Shown here one piece after another: positions 15,975 through 24,738 of a stretch of DNA of 64,000 nt (positions are counted from its first letter, which is position 1; every line of letters begins with the position of its first letter). The notes under the pieces are model-generated. The model searched no databases. It was not told the origin of the DNA and worked only from the letters and a program-made list of their open reading frames with translations. Source of the DNA: a virus; the IMG/VR virus record IMGVR_UViG_3300021964_000012, positions 64,001-128,000 of that record. One strand, written 5' to 3'. A program made the position numbers and the translations under genes.

Positions 15975-16003
15975 ATTATAACACTAGATAAGTTTATTGT
16001 CAA
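15975..16003 (-). promoter_or_regulatory. Consensus sigma70 promoter for RNase H
   Basis: Minus strand TTGACA (15998-16003), 17 bases, TATAAT (15975-15980): both boxes perfect. It lies across the 3' end of the SGNH gene that stops at 15984 and 28 bases before the RNase H start. Confidence 0.85.
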
Positions 16004-16685
16004 CTATATACTTTGTGAGATATTGTGCCCATGCTCTGTGTCCATTTGTTCCATAATGGTAGCTTGCTGGGCTTACAGTTTCGCATTTTTGTGATACAAC
16101 TGCATCGAATGTGTTTGCTGGATTATAGGGACCAATAAAACTTGAGCCCCAATCTTTTTGTATTTCTATTTTACTAAAGTCATTGTTGCCGTTAAAGAAA
16201 ATATGTTTTGCTCCAAGAGACTCAAGTTCTAGATGAAATTGCCAAATTTTATCGTGTGCTTCACTGGTTTTCTTTTTCCAATCAACGTTTGCTACATATT
16301 CTTTGTATTTTTGTTGATGGCTGTCAGGCACATCATCTATGCCACTAGCATTTATCTGATAGTATGCACCATCTATCAGCCATTCTTCTCTTTCCCAAGT
16401 GCTCCACTGAATAACATAAAGTGTTCTGTAGATGTCTTTTGCTTGTTGTTCTAGCCATCGACGTGTAGTTCTCATAATACGATCGTTAGAACTCGCACTT
16501 TCAGCCTCACACTTGAAACCACAATTCAACCTGTTGCTCAGTAGTTTACCCCAAGAATGTGCAATGTTATCGGGATGTGGAACTCTACCCATCATCCAGT
16601 ACTGTGGATCATCTTCAGCAAAAGCATGATTATTCACACATTCAGCGGCCGCAGTATGCGAATCTCCGTTAACATATAGTATCAT
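15984..16685 (-). CDS. SGNH/GDSL-like hydrolase, GDSH subtype A
   Basis: 233 residues. Block I YVNGDSHTAAA at the N-terminus, block II region ESASSNDRIMRTT near 80, a WSTWEREEW helix shared with the next gene, and the final YHYGTNGHRAWAQYL (His). It is a close paralogue of the gene at 16682. The first loop carries an insert of about 40 residues that the paralogue lacks. No signal peptide. Likely a sugar O-acyl esterase-like enzyme; substrate unknown. Confidence 0.68.
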   Translation of the reverse strand: MILYVNGDSHTAAAECVNNHAFAEDDPQYWMMGRVPHPDNIAHSWGKLLSNRLNCGFKCEAESASSNDRIMRTTRRWLEQQAKDIYRTLYVIQWSTWEREEWLIDGAYYQINASGIDDVPDSHQQKYKEYVANVDWKKKTSEAHDKIWQFHLELESLGAKHIFFNGNNDFSKIEIQKDWGSSFIGPYNPANTFDAVVSQKCETVSPASYHYGTNGHRAWAQYLTKYIVDNKLI

Positions 16686-17308
16686 ATAAGTTTGTTTTCT
16701 CTAATGTAATCGATTAAAAATTCAGCCCACACTTTGTGGCCATCAGCTTCATAGTGATACCATTTGTCTGGACGTAAACCTTTGTTTTTGAGATACCAGT
16801 AATAACTTTGATTGTTATCATATGGACCTACGAATTTGTTGTTCCAGTCATACTTTTTGTTTTTATTAACCTGAAAATGCAAAAACAAATCATACATGCA
16901 ATTGAAGAACAAATGCGTAATGTTTTTATGTTCTAGTTCAAGATGAAAACTATAGATGCGTTTGTGCCATTCTCTAGCCTTTTCCATCCATAAATCAGGC
17001 GTTTGTTCAGTTACCCACTGTTTGTACTTGCTTTGAAGTTCCTTAGGTATACTGTCTGTTCCGCTTGCGGTTACTGTGTAGTATCTGTCATTGTGTAACC
17101 ATTCTTCACGTTCCCAGGTGCTCCATCCAATTACAATAAAGTCTGGTGTTGAGTGCTCTAAATATTCCTGTGTGCGTCTAATGATGCTTGAATTGCTACT
17201 ACCACCTTGTGCTTGGTTTATTAAATTGAATCCAAATTCTTTTGCAACAATACCTGCATAACTAAAATCTGGAGCAGTATGTGAATCGCCGTTGGCATAT
17301 AAAATCAT
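16682..17308 (-). CDS. SGNH/GDSL-like hydrolase, GDSH subtype B
   Basis: 208 residues: YANGDSHTAPD at the start, QAQGGSSNSSIIRRT (Gly/Asn blocks), WSTWEREEWL near 80, and C-terminal YHYEADGHKVWAEFLIDYI. Tandem duplicate of the following gene with a 4-base ATGA overlap between them. The shared WSTWEREEW region marks a subfamily not found in the other SGNH genes here. Catalytic Ser/His are present; activity and substrate are inferred. Confidence 0.68.
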   Translation of the reverse strand: MILYANGDSHTAPDFSYAGIVAKEFGFNLINQAQGGSSNSSIIRRTQEYLEHSTPDFIVIGWSTWEREEWLHNDRYYTVTASGTDSIPKELQSKYKQWVTEQTPDLWMEKAREWHKRIYSFHLELEHKNITHLFFNCMYDLFLHFQVNKNKKYDWNNKFVGPYDNNQSYYWYLKNKGLRPDKWYHYEADGHKVWAEFLIDYIRENKLI

Positions 17309-17694
17309 TACTTTACTTCGGTATATCCGTTGCCAAGATCACGACTCTGTGTATACCGTATTTCAGGATCTGCCTGCTCTTGTTCGTATGTTTCAAGAGC
17401 AACATTTCTACAAACATTCTGAAACCAACGATCAACTATTACATGCTCTTCTTCGTTTGGCTTTTGTTGATAGCCAGCACGAACAAGATTTGCAATAAAT
17501 TTTTCGTTCCAGTCTAGTTCAAATGCACCATTGTTTATATCTTCTGGATCAACATCCATGCTTAGTATAGACACATATGGTTCACCGTTAGCAGTTGCAA
17601 TTTCTTTTGCTGTTTTTTTCGTACGAGAAACTTTATTGCCTTCATGGACTCCTTTTTTAGTTGCTTTCTTTTTACCAAACAATCTTTCAAACAT
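17308..17694 (-). CDS. Conserved phage protein of unknown function
   Basis: 128 residues. Basic N-terminus (MFERLFGKKKATKK) then TAKEIATANGEPYVSIL, DPEDINNGAFELDWNEKF and VDRWFQNVCRNVALE. This arrangement is one I associate with marine T4-like phage hypothetical proteins, but no function is known. It overlaps both neighbours by one base, so it is part of the SGNH-sulfotransferase transcript. Confidence 0.65.
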   Translation of the reverse strand: MFERLFGKKKATKKGVHEGNKVSRTKKTAKEIATANGEPYVSILSMDVDPEDINNGAFELDWNEKFIANLVRAGYQQKPNEEEHVIVDRWFQNVCRNVALETYEQEQADPEIRYTQSRDLGNGYTEVK

Positions 17695-18299
17695 TACACT
17701 CTCCCTTGTTGTTTAAGTATATCAGTTACCTTTGACAAAACTTCATTGTAATTTTCTGGCTTTGCTGTAGGTTTAAAATCGCTTTCGTTCAATAAATTTA
17801 AGATATCTTCGTAATATAATTGTACACTATACGAGCTTTCTTTTATACCATCTAAATAATCTAAATTTAAAAGTTGTTTGTGTACGCAATACTTAATAAA
17901 GTCGTCATCAATATCTACAGTAGGTATTTGTATTACTTTGGTATTGTTCCATACATCTGTTTTCATACTAATAATCCAACTGGTAATTTGTTTTGCTATA
18001 TCCTTTCGTAGCAGTTTTATAACATAACTGCTACTCCAAGTTTGAAAGCACTCTTCTCTTTCACTATCAACCAGTGGGATATGATCAGGAAACAACTTCC
18101 ATACATAATTTTTATTGTCTTTTTTGTACTTAAAAAAATCGGCCCACTTTGCTCGTACATCGTCGTTCCAGTGATATGGTTCTTCGAAGTATTTAGAGTT
18201 TAGTTTCTTTGCTAGAAAACTTCCAAGTGCAGTTGATCCACTACGATAACTGCCTAAAATCATAACAGGAACATTGTCAGGTATTGTAAATTTTTTCAT
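17694..18299 (-). CDS. Sulfotransferase-like protein
   Basis: 201 residues. N-terminal MILGSYRSGSTALGSFL matches the 5'-phosphosulfate-binding loop of PAPS sulfotransferases, and VIKLLRKDIAKQITSWI near 95 matches the 3'-phosphate-binding region (RxDxxxxxxS). LYYEDIL later fits the family's YExL helix. It would sulfate a sugar or protein; the acceptor is unknown. It sits next to a tandem SGNH pair. The sulfotransferase at 37948 is a second, distinct member. Confidence 0.7.
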   Translation of the reverse strand: MKKFTIPDNVPVMILGSYRSGSTALGSFLAKKLNSKYFEEPYHWNDDVRAKWADFFKYKKDNKNYVWKLFPDHIPLVDSEREECFQTWSSSYVIKLLRKDIAKQITSWIISMKTDVWNNTKVIQIPTVDIDDDFIKYCVHKQLLNLDYLDGIKESSYSVQLYYEDILNLLNESDFKPTAKPENYNEVLSKVTDILKQQGRV

Positions 18300-18340
18300 T
18301 ACAATTTTCCATCTTCCCTTTTGATTTTATCAAACATATT

Positions 18341-19093
18341 CTACCTCTTGTTTTTAAAAACCGGTATAGGTTGCATTTTATGCAAGTTTTTAGCTCTAAG
18401 TTCGCGATATTTTTCCAATGATTCTACTTCAGGGCCAACTGCAAGTGCATTTAGGTCATCAAGTTGCATTGCTCTTTCCATCTGTTGGTAAGATAGTCCT
18501 CCTAATTGATCTTGGTCAGTTCTGCCATCCTCCCATAACCCATCAGTTGGTTGAGCATCAATGATACGTTGGTCGATTCCTAGGTCTCTGCCAAGTTGCC
18601 ATACTTCAGTTTTGTATAAATCTGCAATAGGTGAAATGTCAACACCACCGTCACCATATTTTGTATAAAAGCCAACACCAAAGTCTTCAACTTTGTTTCC
18701 TGTACCTACAACTATGCCACCAAATGTTTGTGCCTTTTGATACAATGTCATCATTCTCAACCTAGCACGTGAGTTTGCCAGTGCTAGTTCATTTTTTGGA
18801 AACTGAAATAGGTCTTCAAATTTTTCAAATACTGGTGTAAGATCAATCATTTCAAAACTAGAATTCATGTAGTGTTCGCCTAACCATAAACAGTGATCTA
18901 CACCTAAGTCAGTTTGCTCTTGTTTCTGCCTTATTGGCATTACTAATGCAAGTGTTGGAATACCAGTCATTGAACACAATGTACTAACCACAGCACTATC
19001 TATGCCACCGCTTACACCAACTACTAACTGCTGAATGTTATGCTCTTTACAGTAGGTTTTAATCCAATCTTTAATCTCAGTTTTTAAATCCAT
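18341..19093 (-). CDS. nadE: NAD+ synthetase (ammonia-type)
   Basis: 250 residues, close to the usual 245-275 for the ammonia-dependent form. PP-loop VVGVSGGIDSAVVSTLC near 22-38; GTGNKVEDFGVGFYTKYGD near 130 (NaAD-binding loop); ISPIADLYKTEVWQLGRDLG; and PTDGLWEDGRTDQDQLG (P2-type loop). It makes NAD from nicotinic acid adenine dinucleotide. A nucleotidyltransferase at 59748 could make its substrate. The upstream gene is a Rossmann-fold protein. No glutaminase domain. Confidence 0.92.
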   Translation of the reverse strand: MDLKTEIKDWIKTYCKEHNIQQLVVGVSGGIDSAVVSTLCSMTGIPTLALVMPIRQKQEQTDLGVDHCLWLGEHYMNSSFEMIDLTPVFEKFEDLFQFPKNELALANSRARLRMMTLYQKAQTFGGIVVGTGNKVEDFGVGFYTKYGDGGVDISPIADLYKTEVWQLGRDLGIDQRIIDAQPTDGLWEDGRTDQDQLGGLSYQQMERAMQLDDLNALAVGPEVESLEKYRELRAKNLHKMQPIPVFKNKR

Positions 19094-19094
19094 A

Positions 19095-19706
19095 TTAAAA
19101 GAAATACTCCTTATGTTTATCAGTATCTAACAGTACTTGCAAGATAGTATTATATAGTATATTTTCACTTTTGTCAACACTGAAATCAGGGTAGATTCCA
19201 AACGTTTTAAAATTATTTTGTTCCGAAAAACATTTCATTTGAAGATAATTAAAGTATTTGAAACTGCTATAATCAGGATGCTTGTTATTGTCTTTGACGT
19301 TATGTTTCATGTAACTACTTAACATCCAACCAATTTTAGTTTCGGCATGTATACTATCTCTTAATGTGTGAACAAGCAAAAAAGGCAGTTGACAACTTAA
19401 CCAATTACTTCTGGTCCAGTCTTTAATAAGTGTCCATGTTTGAAGAGTATCTGTTTTCAAACTAAAGTTTTGTTCTGCAAGACTACTAGAATTCTGACTA
19501 AAAAATATAAAATCTATTGGATGGTCAAACCTACAATGACGTTGTACAAATAATATATCAATATCTTTCCAGTCTACTGTAATATTATTACATTTTGGAT
19601 GCTGACTGCTCCCAATATTGGTAACTGAATATCCATTTTCAAGTAGTGTATCAACAACAATTGCACCTTTGCCTTGTCCGCCACCTACTACAATTGCATT
19701 TTTCAT
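19095..19706 (-). CDS. Short-chain dehydrogenase-like Rossmann protein
   Basis: 203 residues from the ATG at 19706, which overlaps the upstream stop as ATGA. N-terminal AIVVGGGQGKGAIVVDTL is a glycine-rich NAD(P) site; FIFFSQNSSS and YLQMK (YxxxK) could be the catalytic Ser and Tyr/Lys of the SDR family. It is shorter than typical SDRs (about 250). A distant paralogue is at 46326, also next to a radical SAM gene, which suggests radical SAM plus SDR pairs acting on one pathway. Confidence 0.6.
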   Translation of the reverse strand: MKNAIVVGGGQGKGAIVVDTLLENGYSVTNIGSSQHPKCNNITVDWKDIDILFVQRHCRFDHPIDFIFFSQNSSSLAEQNFSLKTDTLQTWTLIKDWTRSNWLSCQLPFLLVHTLRDSIHAETKIGWMLSSYMKHNVKDNNKHPDYSSFKYFNYLQMKCFSEQNNFKTFGIYPDFSVDKSENILYNTILQVLLDTDKHKEYFF

Positions 19707-20848
19707 ACCAACTCCGGATAAAGATTTTTCCAATTACTACCCTGCAATTTATCAATTTTATCAAAATATTGTCTATAATCATTGACTGCATCATATTCAA
19801 GTTCACGTAAGCAATTCTTAATATTGCCACTGATATTCAAATTGTCACAGTACTTTACTAGATAATCTTCTAGTTTAGTTTTCACCTGTTCTTTTATTTT
19901 TGTAGGTAGATTCCTACAACGTAGGCGTTCTTGTCCCATGGTTACTTGATTTATCGTATGATCAATGGCACCCACTTCTTGCATAAAGTAATCAATGATG
20001 TCTGGAAGTTCTTGTGCAGTTAGTACAAAAAATACAGTATTGGCTCTCAAGTCAACATTAGTTTGTGCTTGGAGAAACTTTATATTATTGAGCGTGGTAT
20101 TCCAGTTGCCACCTCTTCTAATATAATTAAATTTTTCCCCAAATCCGTCGATGCTACAAGTAAACATCACATTAGGAAATTTAAGTATTTCTTGCACAAT
20201 GGCATTGTCTTGTTTCCACTGCATATTTGTGTTTACTCTTACAAGCAAATCAGGACGTTTTTCAATCTGCCTCAGTAATTTAAGATTATACTTGATAAGT
20301 GTGGGTTCACCACCGCTCATATAAATTTCATTGAGTCTGGCTTGATGGGTGACTACATAATCTATTATTTTATTAGCAACTGCAGGAGGAGTATGTTGTA
20401 CTGGCATATTTTGCTCTACTGCAATGCTACTACTTTGTTTGTGCCAACAAGTAACACATTTAAGATCGCATAAACTACTCCAATGTAAATCTAATGCTTT
20501 AAGTTGGAACTGTGATACATCTGTATAATCTATAGTGCTATCAATGCTTAACTCATTATAAAGATTGCGTAGGCTTAAAAAGTCACCGGCACCTGTTGAA
20601 TTTTCTAAACTTAGACAACTTTTGCAATTGTCTGTAATATTGTCATTGAGAATTTTTTTTCTAAGAGTTTTATATTTGTCATTGAACAATGTTTCTTCAA
20701 GCGTCGTATTGGTTAGATCATAGCTTACGAGACTACGAGTACAAGCCCTTGTGAATCCATTTGTATCCACATACAGCACGGTCCATGGAGCACTACAAAA
20801 ATGTTTGTGTTGCTTAAAAAGTTTAAATTTTGTTTTAGGATCAAACAC
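19703..20848 (-). CDS. Radical SAM protein with an N-terminal Cys-rich (SPASM-like) region
   Basis: 381 residues from a GTG start that overlaps the previous stop. The [4Fe-4S] motif CDLKCVTC lies near residue 140, followed by YMSGGEPTLIKYN (GGEP) and a TIM-barrel. Before the core are CSAPWTVLYVDTNGFTRAC and DNCKSCLSLE, cysteine groups like those of SPASM or twitch domains but placed N-terminally. Such proteins often modify peptides or sugars. The substrate is unknown. Neighbours are a beta-rich protein upstream and an SDR downstream. Confidence 0.75.
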   Translation of the reverse strand: MFDPKTKFKLFKQHKHFCSAPWTVLYVDTNGFTRACTRSLVSYDLTNTTLEETLFNDKYKTLRKKILNDNITDNCKSCLSLENSTGAGDFLSLRNLYNELSIDSTIDYTDVSQFQLKALDLHWSSLCDLKCVTCWHKQSSSIAVEQNMPVQHTPPAVANKIIDYVVTHQARLNEIYMSGGEPTLIKYNLKLLRQIEKRPDLLVRVNTNMQWKQDNAIVQEILKFPNVMFTCSIDGFGEKFNYIRRGGNWNTTLNNIKFLQAQTNVDLRANTVFFVLTAQELPDIIDYFMQEVGAIDHTINQVTMGQERLRCRNLPTKIKEQVKTKLEDYLVKYCDNLNISGNIKNCLRELEYDAVNDYRQYFDKIDKLQGSNWKNLYPELV

Positions 20849-21287
20849 TATTTAATAACCATGTATAGAAAGGCGTTGTATAGAATAAAGTCCAATAACC
20901 ATTCCATCCCCAAACAAGAGATCCAGTTTGATATTCAGGTAAAGTAATACCTTGATCCTTTTGTTCTGTATACCAAGGTTCGGGGTACTTTGGAAAATAC
21001 TTTGAATGATCTAAGATCTTTGCTAGATCTATTCCATCAACAGACATTGAAGTAAGTTCTAACTGTTGAGAATTAATTTCATCATGATTTTCTCTTAATA
21101 TTTTTAAACAATAGTCACTGTTACTATTAAGATTAAGTTCAAAATTAGCAGTATAATTGTTGTTAACTATTGTAGATGGATATACAATTTCATTGTTATT
21201 AAGAATAACAAAACTAGGGGGCAGTAGTTCGTATGTTGCTTTAAAATTAACAGTGAAATTAATTTGTTCAGAATTACTAAAATTCAT
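20841..21287 (-). CDS. Beta-rich phage protein, unknown
   Basis: 148 residues. The first 70 residues (INFTVNFKATYELLPPSFV, ANFELNLNSNSDYCLKIL) look like an immunoglobulin-like or carbohydrate-binding beta sandwich; the rest holds PEYQTGSLVWGWNGYWTLFY. The layout recalls the N-terminal half of the oxygenase at 33668 (FDIPPGWYNF, WTEGYYSIWL). Function is not known; binding of a glycan or of the radical SAM substrate is possible. The 67 bases that follow, up to QueE, hold nothing I can name. Confidence 0.55.
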   Translation of the reverse strand: MNFSNSEQINFTVNFKATYELLPPSFVILNNNEIVYPSTIVNNNYTANFELNLNSNSDYCLKILRENHDEINSQQLELTSMSVDGIDLAKILDHSKYFPKYPEPWYTEQKDQGITLPEYQTGSLVWGWNGYWTLFYTTPFYTWLLNSV

Positions 21288-21354
21288 CTATAAGCCCTTG
21301 CTTCTTAACTTGCTCAAGTCTATTGGTGCTTTCATTGCTCGTTCAAGCGGTGTA

Positions 21355-22290
21355 CTAGGTGCCCCATGCGTTTCCGAAGAGGCTAATGTGTAGTCTGGGT
21401 GTAAACCTCCATCCTCTCTCCATGCAGAGTCTTGCAACTTCTTGGACGTTGAGAACATATTCTTCACTCCTGCCACCCAACGGCATAAGATATACAGGAC
21501 ATTCAATCCCTGCTTGCCTATACTCGTCAACAGCTCGACCAGCTTCATTGATATCAGTTTCATCAGCAACCACAAACTTGAGATACATGTCACTACCGAC
21601 CACAGACTGATAATCACGAGCCACTGCAGGCTTAATAGCAGTCTCCCAAGGTTCTCCTGAAACTGTGAGCTTTGGGGAACAACTCCAAGTAACCTTAAAC
21701 CTCTCTTGAGTGGAGAGATAATCGCCAAAATCTTCATGTAGCATTTGTGTTGTATTAGTTTCAAATGTAACATTTTTCAAGTCCTTCATTTTTGGATGTT
21801 CAAACAATTCAACATACAATCTTTGCCAAGCAAGTAAAGGCTCACCACCTGTCATTATCAAGTGTACGTCTTGCCCATTATCCATTGTCCATTTGCCTTC
21901 TGGCAGTAAACTGATTAAATGTTCAACTACTTCATCAACTGTACGTAGCATGTTGAAGTGTTTAAACTCAGGATAGATACTAGCATATGTATCGCAACCT
22001 GTGTGTATTATTGGCAAGTCGTTGAACTCTTTTGTATTTTTATGTATGCCTGTATCAAGCAAACCTTGTACTTCTTGATTGTGTATTATACCTTGTTTTT
22101 GTTTTTCATCTCGCATGGGTTCTGATCTATCCAAACCAAAGTTCATGCATCTAAAGTTACAACCAAATGTACGTAAGAACACACTAGGTACTCCTACAAA
22201 TTTACCTTCGCCTTGCACACTGTAAAAGGCTTCACTGTATCGTAATTTTGCTTGTTTGTTGGTGGCAACTGTTTGTTCTTCTACTACCAT
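21355..22290 (-). CDS. queE: 7-carboxy-7-deazaguanine synthase (QueE), variant radical SAM
   Basis: 311 residues; third step of 7-deazaguanine synthesis, from 6-carboxytetrahydropterin to CDG. AFYSVQGEGKFVGVPSVFLR near 21-40 is the QueE signature. The cluster motif reads FGCNFRCMNFG, so Cys44 and Cys48 are present but the third position of CxxxCxxC is Phe51. A separate TGCDTYAS (Cys99) may supply the missing ligand. LIMTGGEPLLAW follows. It ends in FGNAWGT as in other QueE proteins. It has its own promoter. QueD (24738), FolE (28670) and DpdA (36495) complete the pathway in this window. Confidence 0.85.
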   Translation of the reverse strand: MVVEEQTVATNKQAKLRYSEAFYSVQGEGKFVGVPSVFLRTFGCNFRCMNFGLDRSEPMRDEKQKQGIIHNQEVQGLLDTGIHKNTKEFNDLPIIHTGCDTYASIYPEFKHFNMLRTVDEVVEHLISLLPEGKWTMDNGQDVHLIMTGGEPLLAWQRLYVELFEHPKMKDLKNVTFETNTTQMLHEDFGDYLSTQERFKVTWSCSPKLTVSGEPWETAIKPAVARDYQSVVGSDMYLKFVVADETDINEAGRAVDEYRQAGIECPVYLMPLGGRSEEYVLNVQEVARLCMERGWRFTPRLHISLFGNAWGT

Positions 22291-22493
22291 ATTCCTAATG
22301 TCCTTCCGTTACCCATTATTATAGCACAACATGTAACAATATGCAAGACTATCCAAAAGGTTCGCATAGCAAGAGCAAGTCTGACATTTTGTTGTGTAAT
22401 AGGCAAAAACTCAGGCTTGTCATCATCAGTGATGCCAATTGGCATTCCAACTGTTCTTGCCCAGGTCCTAAGCCAACGTCGTTGTCCACTCAT
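22284..22493 (-). CDS. Small membrane protein with basic N-terminus
   Basis: 69 residues. Basic start (MSGQRRWLRTWARTVGMP), then GITDDDKPEFLPIT and one transmembrane segment ALAMRTFWIVLHIVTCCAI. Topology with the basic end inside is likely. The family is unrecognised functionally. It overlaps both neighbours by 4-7 bases, and its coding sequence contains the queE promoter. Confidence 0.6.
   Translation of the reverse strand: MSGQRRWLRTWARTVGMPIGITDDDKPEFLPITQQNVRLALAMRTFWIVLHIVTCCAIIMGNGRTLGIW
22318..22346 (-). promoter_or_regulatory. Sigma70-type promoter for queE
   Basis: Minus strand TTGCAT (22341-22346), 17 bases, TATAAT (22318-22323), about 28 bases before the queE start and inside the preceding gene. 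An AAGGA Shine-Dalgarno follows. Confidence 0.65.
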
Positions 22494-22714
22494 TTAGATT
22501 CAGTTACTTTCTGTAGTTGAAGTTCTTTGCCAACTATTTCACGCAGTTTTAATCCGTTACCCATTGGGTCCATGTTTTCATAACGTGTTAAACAATCACG
22601 TGCATTAATATCTTTCCAGATTTCCTTACGTCCATCTGGCCAAGATATTTCGTACCTACGTAAACTTTTGTCCCAGCTCTTAGGCGAGCCGTCTTTCATA
22701 TAGGTAACAGTCAT
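22490..22714 (-). CDS. Small soluble phage protein, unknown
   Basis: 74 residues. RRYEISWPDGRKEIWKDIN forms a likely beta-hairpin DNA- or ligand-binding stretch, followed by ARDCLTRYE and MGNGLKLREIVGKEL. No named family. It overlaps the phosphoribosyltransferase gene upstream by one base and the membrane-protein gene downstream by 4, so it is translated with them. Confidence 0.55.
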   Translation of the reverse strand: MTVTYMKDGSPKSWDKSLRRYEISWPDGRKEIWKDINARDCLTRYENMDPMGNGLKLREIVGKELQLQKVTESK

Positions 22715-23304
22715 TACCGCATAACCTCTTCATTTGGATTCCAACGACTCCACCATTCTTCCCATGGAAAAACAATCCAACTTGGATCATCTACTTTGTT
22801 GATTTCTTCTGCGGCATAGCTAACTTTCAGAACTGCGTCGCTTGCACTGTTATCATATAATACTGCAAAACGTGTTGATTCATTCCATATAGTATTCCAA
22901 ACATAGAGTAAATTATCATCGATCTTTTTATTGATTGTGTTTTCCCAATCTTGTTTGATCCAATTAATAGTTGCACCTGAATCATTTATATCATCTACAA
23001 TTAGGACTTTCTTACGTTGCCCAACGTCCCATCTTGCACCACTGTGTCGACCGTCATTCATGCCAAATGCTATTTCTGCTAATTTCTCATTGCTTTCACA
23101 TGGTACATGTTTGCCATCACGTAATCTTACATCAAGTGTATACATAGTAACATCTAAATATTGACTTAACAAGTTGCTTAGTGTTAGTCCGCCTCTTGTG
23201 ATACCCACGATAAAGTCAGGCTTCCATGAATCTTTCTGCATTTGACGCAATATTTCTTGAGTTTGTCTTTGTACATCATGCCAGGTTACATAGACTTTTT
23301 TCAT
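22714..23304 (-). CDS. Phosphoribosyltransferase (purine salvage type)
   Basis: 196 residues. VLIVDDINDSGATINW near residue 97 is the 13-residue PRPP-binding motif of type I phosphoribosyltransferases, and DFIVGITRGGLTLSNLL near 30 is the N-terminal PRPP-loop seen in xanthine-guanine and hypoxanthine enzymes. It would couple a purine base to PRPP to give a nucleotide. The base cannot be told from sequence. Salvaged guanine could feed GTP to FolE (inference). It ends in a short charged tail. Confidence 0.82.
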   Translation of the reverse strand: MKKVYVTWHDVQRQTQEILRQMQKDSWKPDFIVGITRGGLTLSNLLSQYLDVTMYTLDVRLRDGKHVPCESNEKLAEIAFGMNDGRHSGARWDVGQRKKVLIVDDINDSGATINWIKQDWENTINKKIDDNLLYVWNTIWNESTRFAVLYDNSASDAVLKVSYAAEEINKVDDPSWIVFPWEEWWSRWNPNEEVMR

Positions 23305-23317
23305 AGTATTAATCCTT

Positions 23318-24151
23318 TCAAGTGCTGACTTTATAGGTGGTTAGGAATCCTTTGGTATCTTGTTCTAATAACTTGTCATTATAATTTGCTTTGCCTTCTT
23401 GTACACTATCAAAGAATCCATTGTCTTGTCCAAGTCTTTTTCTAAGCCAATTCATTTTTAAAGTCCATTGCCATCTAAGATTGACTGTGTCTTTGTGTAG
23501 GAAATCACCTGGTTTGTCTGGATTTCCTTCGTGAGTTAGATCTCTTTCTTTATAGGTATCATCATTGTTATTGCCTGTAAGATCATGTCTATCGTGTAAG
23601 CATCGGCTTTTTAATTGTATTACTGCATCATTAGGGTAAGCCACTTGACTTATCCATGCATCAATATAAGGAAAAGGACTGCAGGTACCAAAGAATACAA
23701 CCCAGTCACGTGGTATGATTGGAAATATTGCATAAGGATGTCCATGATTATCTTGCATTCTTAGTACTGCAAATTGCCCATTATAACTGAGCACTTCTGT
23801 ATCCCATCCTTTACTTTCCATTCTGGCATCATCATTCCATGTAAGTAACCATCGACCTCGAGACTCAGTTGCCAATTGATTATCATATTCATTGAGCCTA
23901 GCATAACCTAATCTAGGCTGAACAAAACACTGAAAATCAACGTCTGCCTCTTCAAAATAAGGAACCATTGTGTTGTTTACATAATCAATCGTTTCTTTAT
24001 CGTCGTCGTCAACTGCTACTAAAAATTCTATACCACTAGGATCATCAGCAGTTTCTATACAACTTTTCATGCTTTCTAAAGCCAGTTCTGGACGGCCACG
24101 AGTTGCCATTTTCACACTGATATTTGTTGAAGGTTCTATATTAAATGGCAT
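23318..24151 (-). CDS. GT-A type glycosyltransferase-like protein
   Basis: 277 residues. ISVKMATRGRPELALESM then EFLVAVDDDDKETIDYV resembles the nucleotide-binding start of GT-A enzymes, and LLTWNDDARMESKGWD could be the metal-binding DxD region. LTGNNNDDTYKER near 220 matches FTGNNNDEIYQE in the gene at 49602, so the two are paralogues. Sugar donor and acceptor are unknown. Stop and start of this gene and ClpP share one base. Confidence 0.65.
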   Translation of the reverse strand: MPFNIEPSTNISVKMATRGRPELALESMKSCIETADDPSGIEFLVAVDDDDKETIDYVNNTMVPYFEEADVDFQCFVQPRLGYARLNEYDNQLATESRGRWLLTWNDDARMESKGWDTEVLSYNGQFAVLRMQDNHGHPYAIFPIIPRDWVVFFGTCSPFPYIDAWISQVAYPNDAVIQLKSRCLHDRHDLTGNNNDDTYKERDLTHEGNPDKPGDFLHKDTVNLRWQWTLKMNWLRKRLGQDNGFFDSVQEGKANYNDKLLEQDTKGFLTTYKVST

Positions 24152-24738
24152 TATCTTTTCTCTACTATTTTATCAACCAATCCATAATCTAAGGCTTGTT
24201 CTGCACTCATAAATTTGTCACGATCCATGTCTCGATCAAAATCTTCGTAGGTTTTGCCTTTGGTGTTATGTTTTACATAAAGTTTTGTGAGTGTTTCTTT
24301 GATGTTTTGTATTTCTTTATAACGTATTTCAATGTCACTGGCTTGTCCGCTGGCGCCACCACTTGGTTGATGTATCATGTGTCTTGCATTAGGCAACATC
24401 AAACGTTTTCCTGGTGCACCTGCATTGGCTAAAAAACTACCCATTGAACAGGCCTGTCCCATCACAACAGTGGTTACATCTGGTTTGATGAATTGCATGG
24501 TATCGTATATGCTCATGCCAGCAGTGACTACGCCACCTGGTGAATTAATATAGAACAATATATCTTTGTCAGGATCTTCTGATTCTAAGAATAACATTTG
24601 TGCTACAATTAAATTTGCACTGTAGTCTTCAACCGTTCCATTAAGCATTACAATTCGATCTTTTAACAACCTACTGTAGATATCATATGCACGTTCACCT
24701 TTAGAGGTGGTTTCTACCACCATTGGTACCAAAGCCAT
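24151..24738 (-). CDS. clpP: ATP-dependent Clp protease proteolytic subunit
   Basis: 195 residues from the ATG at 24738, which overlaps the QueD stop as TAATG; an upstream alternative start lies inside queD. Serine protease triad: Ser in [14 protein letters not shown], His in [12 protein letters not shown], Asp in [30 protein letters not shown] and [16 protein letters not shown] are family blocks. It forms a 14-subunit chamber that needs a Clp ATPase; the gene at 61417 encodes one with a ClpP-docking loop. No propeptide is evident. Confidence 0.93.
   Translation of the reverse strand: MALVPMVVETTSKGERAYDIYSRLLKDRIVMLNGTVEDYSANLIVAQMLFLESEDPDKDILFYINSPGGVVTAGMSIYDTMQFIKPDVTTVVMGQACSMGSFLANAGAPGKRLMLPNARHMIHQPSGGASGQASDIEIRYKEIQNIKETLTKLYVKHNTKGKTYEDFDRDMDRDKFMSAEQALDYGLVDKIVEKR

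Noticed and set aside
21288-21773. A 161-codon frame overlapping the end of queE
   Set aside because: It lies on the same strand in another frame of queE and has no recognisable motif; queE itself is complete down to its usual C-terminal GT end.
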